This document shows, in pieces, positions 7,481 to 10,292 of a stretch of DNA of 10,292 bases (positions are counted from its first letter, which is position 1; each line of letters starts with the position of its first letter). The position numbers and the translations under genes are program-made. A model generated the notes under the pieces. The model had not been told where the DNA came from and did no database searches. It saw nothing but the letters and a program-made list of their open reading frames with translations. The stretch is from positions 1 to 10,292 of the forward strand of contig JAGBWH010000117.1 in NCBI GenBank assembly GCA_017629925.1, read 5' to 3'. This DNA is from Clostridia bacterium. Its GTDB lineage: Bacteria; Bacillota; Clostridia; Oscillospirales; CAG-272.

Positions 7481-7507
7481 AAAGCCCCCACGGAAGCCCG
7501 TGGGGGC
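7477..7507 (-). terminator. Strong intrinsic terminator of the giant repeat-protein gene
   Basis: On the minus strand, GCCCCCACGG pairs perfectly with CCGTGGGGGC (7484-7493 with 7498-7507) around a GCTT loop, followed at once by seven U (7477-7483). A 10 bp GC-rich stem, tetraloop and U-run are the full set of features for Rho-independent termination. It ends the transcript of the gene at 7575-10292 and begins one base after the three-way-junction fold. Confidence 0.93.
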
Positions 7508-7508
7508 A

Positions 7509-7580
7509 ACTTAATTTGTGCAAAGAGGCGAAACCTCTTTACATCCAGCCCCAAGGGGGGCTGGATGAGAGAAATTAAGT
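7509..7580 (-). ncRNA. Three-way-junction RNA fold at the 3' end of the giant repeat-gene mRNA
   Basis: Three perfect helices nest here. P1: ACTTAATTT (7572-7580) with AAATTAAGT (7509-7517), 9 bp. P2: CATCCAGCCCC (7557-7567) with GGGGCTGGATG (7542-7552), 11 bp with a 4-base loop. P3: AAAGAGG (7534-7540) with CCTCTTT (7522-7528), 7 bp with a TTTCG loop. The junction linkers are 4, 1 and 4 bases, and the terminator starts one base after P1. The UAA stop codon lies inside the 5' strand of P1, so a terminating ribosome would block P1. The pairing is seen directly; a role as a 3'UTR-derived RNA, stability element or dispersed repeat is inferred. It matches no RNA family I can name. Confidence 0.55.
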
Positions 7581-10292
7581 GGTAGGAATGACAGATGTGG
7601 CGATGTTAATGATCCAGTTGATGAAGGGTGTCAAGCTCATTTCTGTCCATGCGTTATAGCTTGCTACATAAGGATTACCAGTGAGTTTGCTATAAGTAAA
7701 CAGGTTGCCAAGAGCTGTCACTGTTTCACTGTTGAGTATGAGAATGCCTGCATCAGCAAATTGACCAATGGTAGCATCTTCATCACCCACGACAGCAGGA
7801 TCATCATAGCCATCAAAGAGTTTTGTGAGACGATCATCAATCTCAGATACCTTGGTATCGAGGCCGATGATGACCATCATACCGGTCACACGAGTGGTGT
7901 GAGTAGCATCTGTGTACCAAACACCCTCATGCTTTTCATAACCAAACAATTCGTAGATGGCGATACTGCTCATTCTGGTGGTCAAACCTTGAACAGGAGT
8001 ATCCGCAATCGCTGCAGAAATACCGGTCACCTGTGTGAGAGGAGGTGTGATGCCATCGTTGGGATCAGTATCCACAGGATAGTAGTACCACTTACCATCT
8101 GCTTCATTCTTTTGGTAATTCAGGAGTTCACCAATCGGAGCAGAATTGATGGCGCCTTCTACATCGCCAACCTTGCTACCTGCAACAACCTTCAGCACAC
8201 CGGTAACGGGTTGGTTATCATCAGGACCGTTGTAGGAGACATACCACACGCCGTTCTTTTCTGTATAACCCATAATTTCGCCGATTGTCACACCATTGAT
8301 GGCGTCTCTGACCTTAGTGTCATTGGACATATCCTTGACGGCAAGGCCTGCGAATGCAGCGATAACACCTGTGGCTTCTTTGCCATCTGCGGTGTACCAC
8401 TTATTATCGCTGCCGGTGCCTTGGTGGTAACCAAAGGCAACACCGAGTTGCATGTCGTCAATGCCAGAACTCAGATCAGCAATCTTGGTTTCAGCGAGGT
8501 ATGCGAGGATAGGAGAAGCCTTGACATTGCTTTCCTTGCTTTCGTACCAAACGCCACCGCGTTTATCCATACCAAAGACTTGTGCCACTTTAATATTACG
8601 AATCTTGGAAGCCACTAGATCGTGGTCTGTCAAGTCGTGGATGGTCAAATCGCACAACTCAAGCATCAAACCTTCCGCCACTACGTTATCTTTGTGGTCA
8701 TGTCCATAGTATTCTTCATACCATGTGTCTTCGTGAGGATGGTAACCGAGCACATCACCTAAGTGAGTATGGTTGATGGTATCTTCAATATCTTTGATTT
8801 GTGTGTTGGAAAGAACCGCCAAAACGCCTACGACTTCATTTCCGGCCTTATCGTATACCTTATTGTCGGTGTCAGGATTGTTGTCATGGTCCACGATTGT
8901 GTATCCAAACAGATCGCCCATCTTCGCCTTACCAAAGACATCAGGATTGAAGCTGTAATTTTCACCATCTTTGATAATGAGGTCGCTAATCAGGTTTTCG
9001 CCTAAGACACCCTTGATAATGTCATTTTCACCCACGAGCAATTTCGCCATATCAAATGCGAGTTCATCACCTGCATAGACATAGAGGAATTCGTGCATCG
9101 ACATAGCGCCGGAAGAACCGTTAGCCATGCGGAAGAGGACATTCAGAGGAACTTCAGCGAACATCGCCTTAATGCCACTACCGGGCATCAAATCGCCCAA
9201 GTATACATCAGCAAAGAAGGACATTCTAAGGGACGGTGCAGATGTGAACAGGTCGCCGATGGTCTTATCGCGGACAATCGCATTGATCTTAGCATTATTA
9301 TCTTTCTTGAGGAGGCCAAGAATATCCTTCAGACGCATATCTTGAGAGAATTCGTACCATGTGACCACCTTCTTGATCTCGGTAGCTTTGAGGTCAACGA
9401 GGTCCGCCATGGCCTTGCCATCAAGCAGGTTGTGTAGGTATACGTTTTCGATACCAAAACGTGTCAGGGCTTGACCGAAGTCATAGTTCATCAGCTTATC
9501 ACGTTTGGTAAGGAACAGATATCCGAATACAGCGGCGCCTGCTACAAGATAGATAAGGGTTGCTTCGGAGGTGGGATTAGCCTTGATATCATCAAGGATA
9601 CGCTTGAAGGAAACGTTGCGCATCAAACCTTCGCGGTTCAAAGAGAACTTGAATCCACCCTTGAAGGTGATGACTTCACCGATCACCATGCCTTCGTAGA
9701 AGTAATCCATGCCCCATTTTTCCAGAGAACGGTTCTTGCGTCCAATCACGGCGTTGACCAAATCGTTGATGACAACGTCGCTCATGAGTTTTTCCAAGCT
9801 GAATTTCGCATCCTGTCCGGGCTCTTTATCCAAGATTTGAGCGAATGTCTTGTCGCGCAAAATCACATCAAGTTCACGTGCGGAAATCTTGAAAGTATCC
9901 AGAACATCCAAAACGCGAGTATTCATAAAGAACTCATAAAGTGTCACTTTGAAAGGCTCGAAGGTGATGAGTTCATCTACGGTGCGGTCAGCGAGAAGTT
10001 CGTTTACGCCTTCATGTTCTACGTCGAGAAGTGCCAAGAGATCAGCAAATCTCATGCCGGCAGCCAAAGCATCCATATCGAGCTTGTTCTTGCCGTCTAC
10101 TTCGTAGTAAACAACGGAAACGGTCTTATCACCAAACAGAGCTTTGAGTTCTTCGTTATCAGATACGAGACCAACAAGATCTGCGAGTTTTTCATTGCCG
10201 ATGAAGCCGATGATGTCAGCTTCGAATTCGGGTTTGAAGGTGAGCAGTTCATCCAAAGTGCGACCTTCGAGGAGATCTGTCACATTTTCATC
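7575..10292 (-). CDS. Very large repeat protein with an internal membrane segment, N-terminus beyond window
   Basis: Open from the right edge to TAA at 7575, giving 905 visible C-terminal residues; GTG at 10283 is in frame but there is no sign that it is the real start. I do not recognise a named family. Residues 1-420 have loose units of the form LLxx[KR]T[LVI]x[DE]L[LI] (LLEGRTLDELL, LLADRTVDELI, ILRDKTFAQIL, IVRDKTIGDLF), probably helical. One clear membrane helix at about 246-261 (LIYLVAGAAVFGYLFL) is followed by TKRDK. Residues 457-826 hold seven C-terminal repeats. The tail (827-905) ends in a hydrophobic, possibly amphipathic segment (FINWIINIATSVI). Similar IGELLGY...WY...VTG repeat proteins are, to my recollection, common and unnamed in Clostridia MAGs. 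Lys codons are mostly AAG, unlike the neighbouring GH88 gene, which suggests high expression or a different history. A large envelope-associated structural protein is the likeliest role. Confidence 0.8.
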   Translation of the reverse strand, partial: DENVTDLLEGRTLDELLTFKPEFEADIIGFIGNEKLADLVGLVSDNEELKALFGDKTVSVVYYEVDGKNKLDMDALAAGMRFADLLALLDVEHEGVNELLADRTVDELITFEPFKVTLYEFFMNTRVLDVLDTFKISARELDVILRDKTFAQILDKEPGQDAKFSLEKLMSDVVINDLVNAVIGRKNRSLEKWGMDYFYEGMVIGEVITFKGGFKFSLNREGLMRNVSFKRILDDIKANPTSEATLIYLVAGAAVFGYLFLTKRDKLMNYDFGQALTRFGIENVYLHNLLDGKAMADLVDLKATEIKKVVTWYEFSQDMRLKDILGLLKKDNNAKINAIVRDKTIGDLFTSAPSLRMSFFADVYLGDLMPGSGIKAMFAEVPLNVLFRMANGSSGAMSMHEFLYVYAGDELAFDMAKLLVGENDIIKGVLGENLISDLIIKDGENYSFNPDVFGKAKMGDLFGYTIVDHDNNPDTDNKVYDKAGNEVVGVLAVLSNTQIKDIEDTINHTHLGDVLGYHPHEDTWYEEYYGHDHKDNVVAEGLMLELCDLTIHDLTDHDLVASKIRNIKVAQVFGMDKRGGVWYESKESNVKASPILAYLAETKIADLSSGIDDMQLGVAFGYHQGTGSDNKWYTADGKEATGVIAAFAGLAVKDMSNDTKVRDAINGVTIGEIMGYTEKNGVWYVSYNGPDDNQPVTGVLKVVAGSKVGDVEGAINSAPIGELLNYQKNEADGKWYYYPVDTDPNDGITPPLTQVTGISAAIADTPVQGLTTRMSSIAIYELFGYEKHEGVWYTDATHTTRVTGMMVIIGLDTKVSEIDDRLTKLFDGYDDPAVVGDEDATIGQFADAGILILNSETVTALGNLFTYSKLTGNPYVASYNAWTEMSLTPFINWIINIATSVIPTT
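7815..8924 (-). repeat. Seven degenerate ~53-residue repeats (IGELLGY...WY...VTGVLA...TKVxDI)
   Basis: Units begin at visible residues 457, 510, 568, 615, 669, 719 and 778 (first bases 8924, 8765, 8591, 8450, 8288, 8138 and 7961), and the last ends near 826. Openings are KMGDLFGY, HLGDVLGY, KVAQVFGM, QLGVAFGY, TIGEIMGY, PIGELLNY and AIYELFGY. Most have a variable loop then a WY pair (TWY, VWY, KWY, VWY, KWY, VWY; unit 1 has VYD), then [VA].G[VI][LIM]..[IL]A and T.V.D[IL] before the next unit. Spacing is 47-59 residues, with length differences confined to the loops around WY. The pattern suggests a helix plus beta-hairpin solenoid. The units differ at DNA level, so they are old duplications. 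Confidence 0.78.

Noticed and set aside
7542..7567. The 11 bp GC-rich hairpin P2 as a second terminator
   Set aside because: It is followed by TAAAGAGG on the transcribed strand, with no U-run; the true terminator is at 7477-7507.
7815..8924. CRISPR array or recent tandem DNA duplication
   Set aside because: Periodicity exists only at protein level with unit lengths of 47-59 residues; no conserved DNA repeats or spacers are present.
1..10292. Insertion sequences, phage genes, tRNA genes or defence systems
   Set aside because: No transposase, integrase, phage or nuclease-like reading frame and no tRNA-like cloverleaf was found; all reading space is taken by the five genes and one regulatory gap.

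Overview
The window is a stretch of a bacterial chromosome in which every supported gene lies on the minus strand. Purine-rich Shine-Dalgarno sequences, a lipobox lipoprotein, a large surface protein built from GLUG-like, Listeria/Bacteroides-type and MBG-like modules, and a strong intrinsic terminator together suggest an uncultured member of the Bacillota, probably a gut-type Clostridia relative. The taxonomic call is an inference; no marker here fixes the lineage.

In transcription order (right to left) the window holds the following. (1) The 3' part of a very long gene of unknown function (7575-10292) whose product has one internal membrane segment and at least seven degenerate repeats of about 53 residues. 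(2) Overlapping its stop codon, a compact three-way-junction RNA fold (7509-7580) that runs directly into a textbook intrinsic terminator. (3) A promoter region (7419-7480) with a perfect 8+8 bp palindrome and an extended -10 promoter. (4) A three-gene unit: a GH88 unsaturated glucuronyl hydrolase (start about 7343), a 1454-residue secreted modular surface protein (1845-6209), and a small lipoprotein (1154-1804). The gaps are 21 and 40 bases, so they are probably co-transcribed. (5) A hairpin without a U-run on the coding strand (1095-1130), then asparaginyl-tRNA synthetase (asnS), which runs off the left edge.

As a working model, the GH88 enzyme acts in the cytoplasm on unsaturated uronyl disaccharides released by a polysaccharide lyase encoded elsewhere. 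The co-transcribed surface protein and lipoprotein would be its cell-surface partners, perhaps for glycan or host-matrix contact. No lyase, transporter or regulator lies in the window, so this link rests on gene order only.

The points most worth a second look are the structured RNA at the 3' end of the giant repeat gene, the giant repeat protein itself and its distinct codon choice, and an 8-base poly-G run just after the signal-peptide codons of the surface protein that could support phase variation. No stretch above 300 bases lacks a gene; the longest gap (7344-7574) is filled by the regulatory elements listed.
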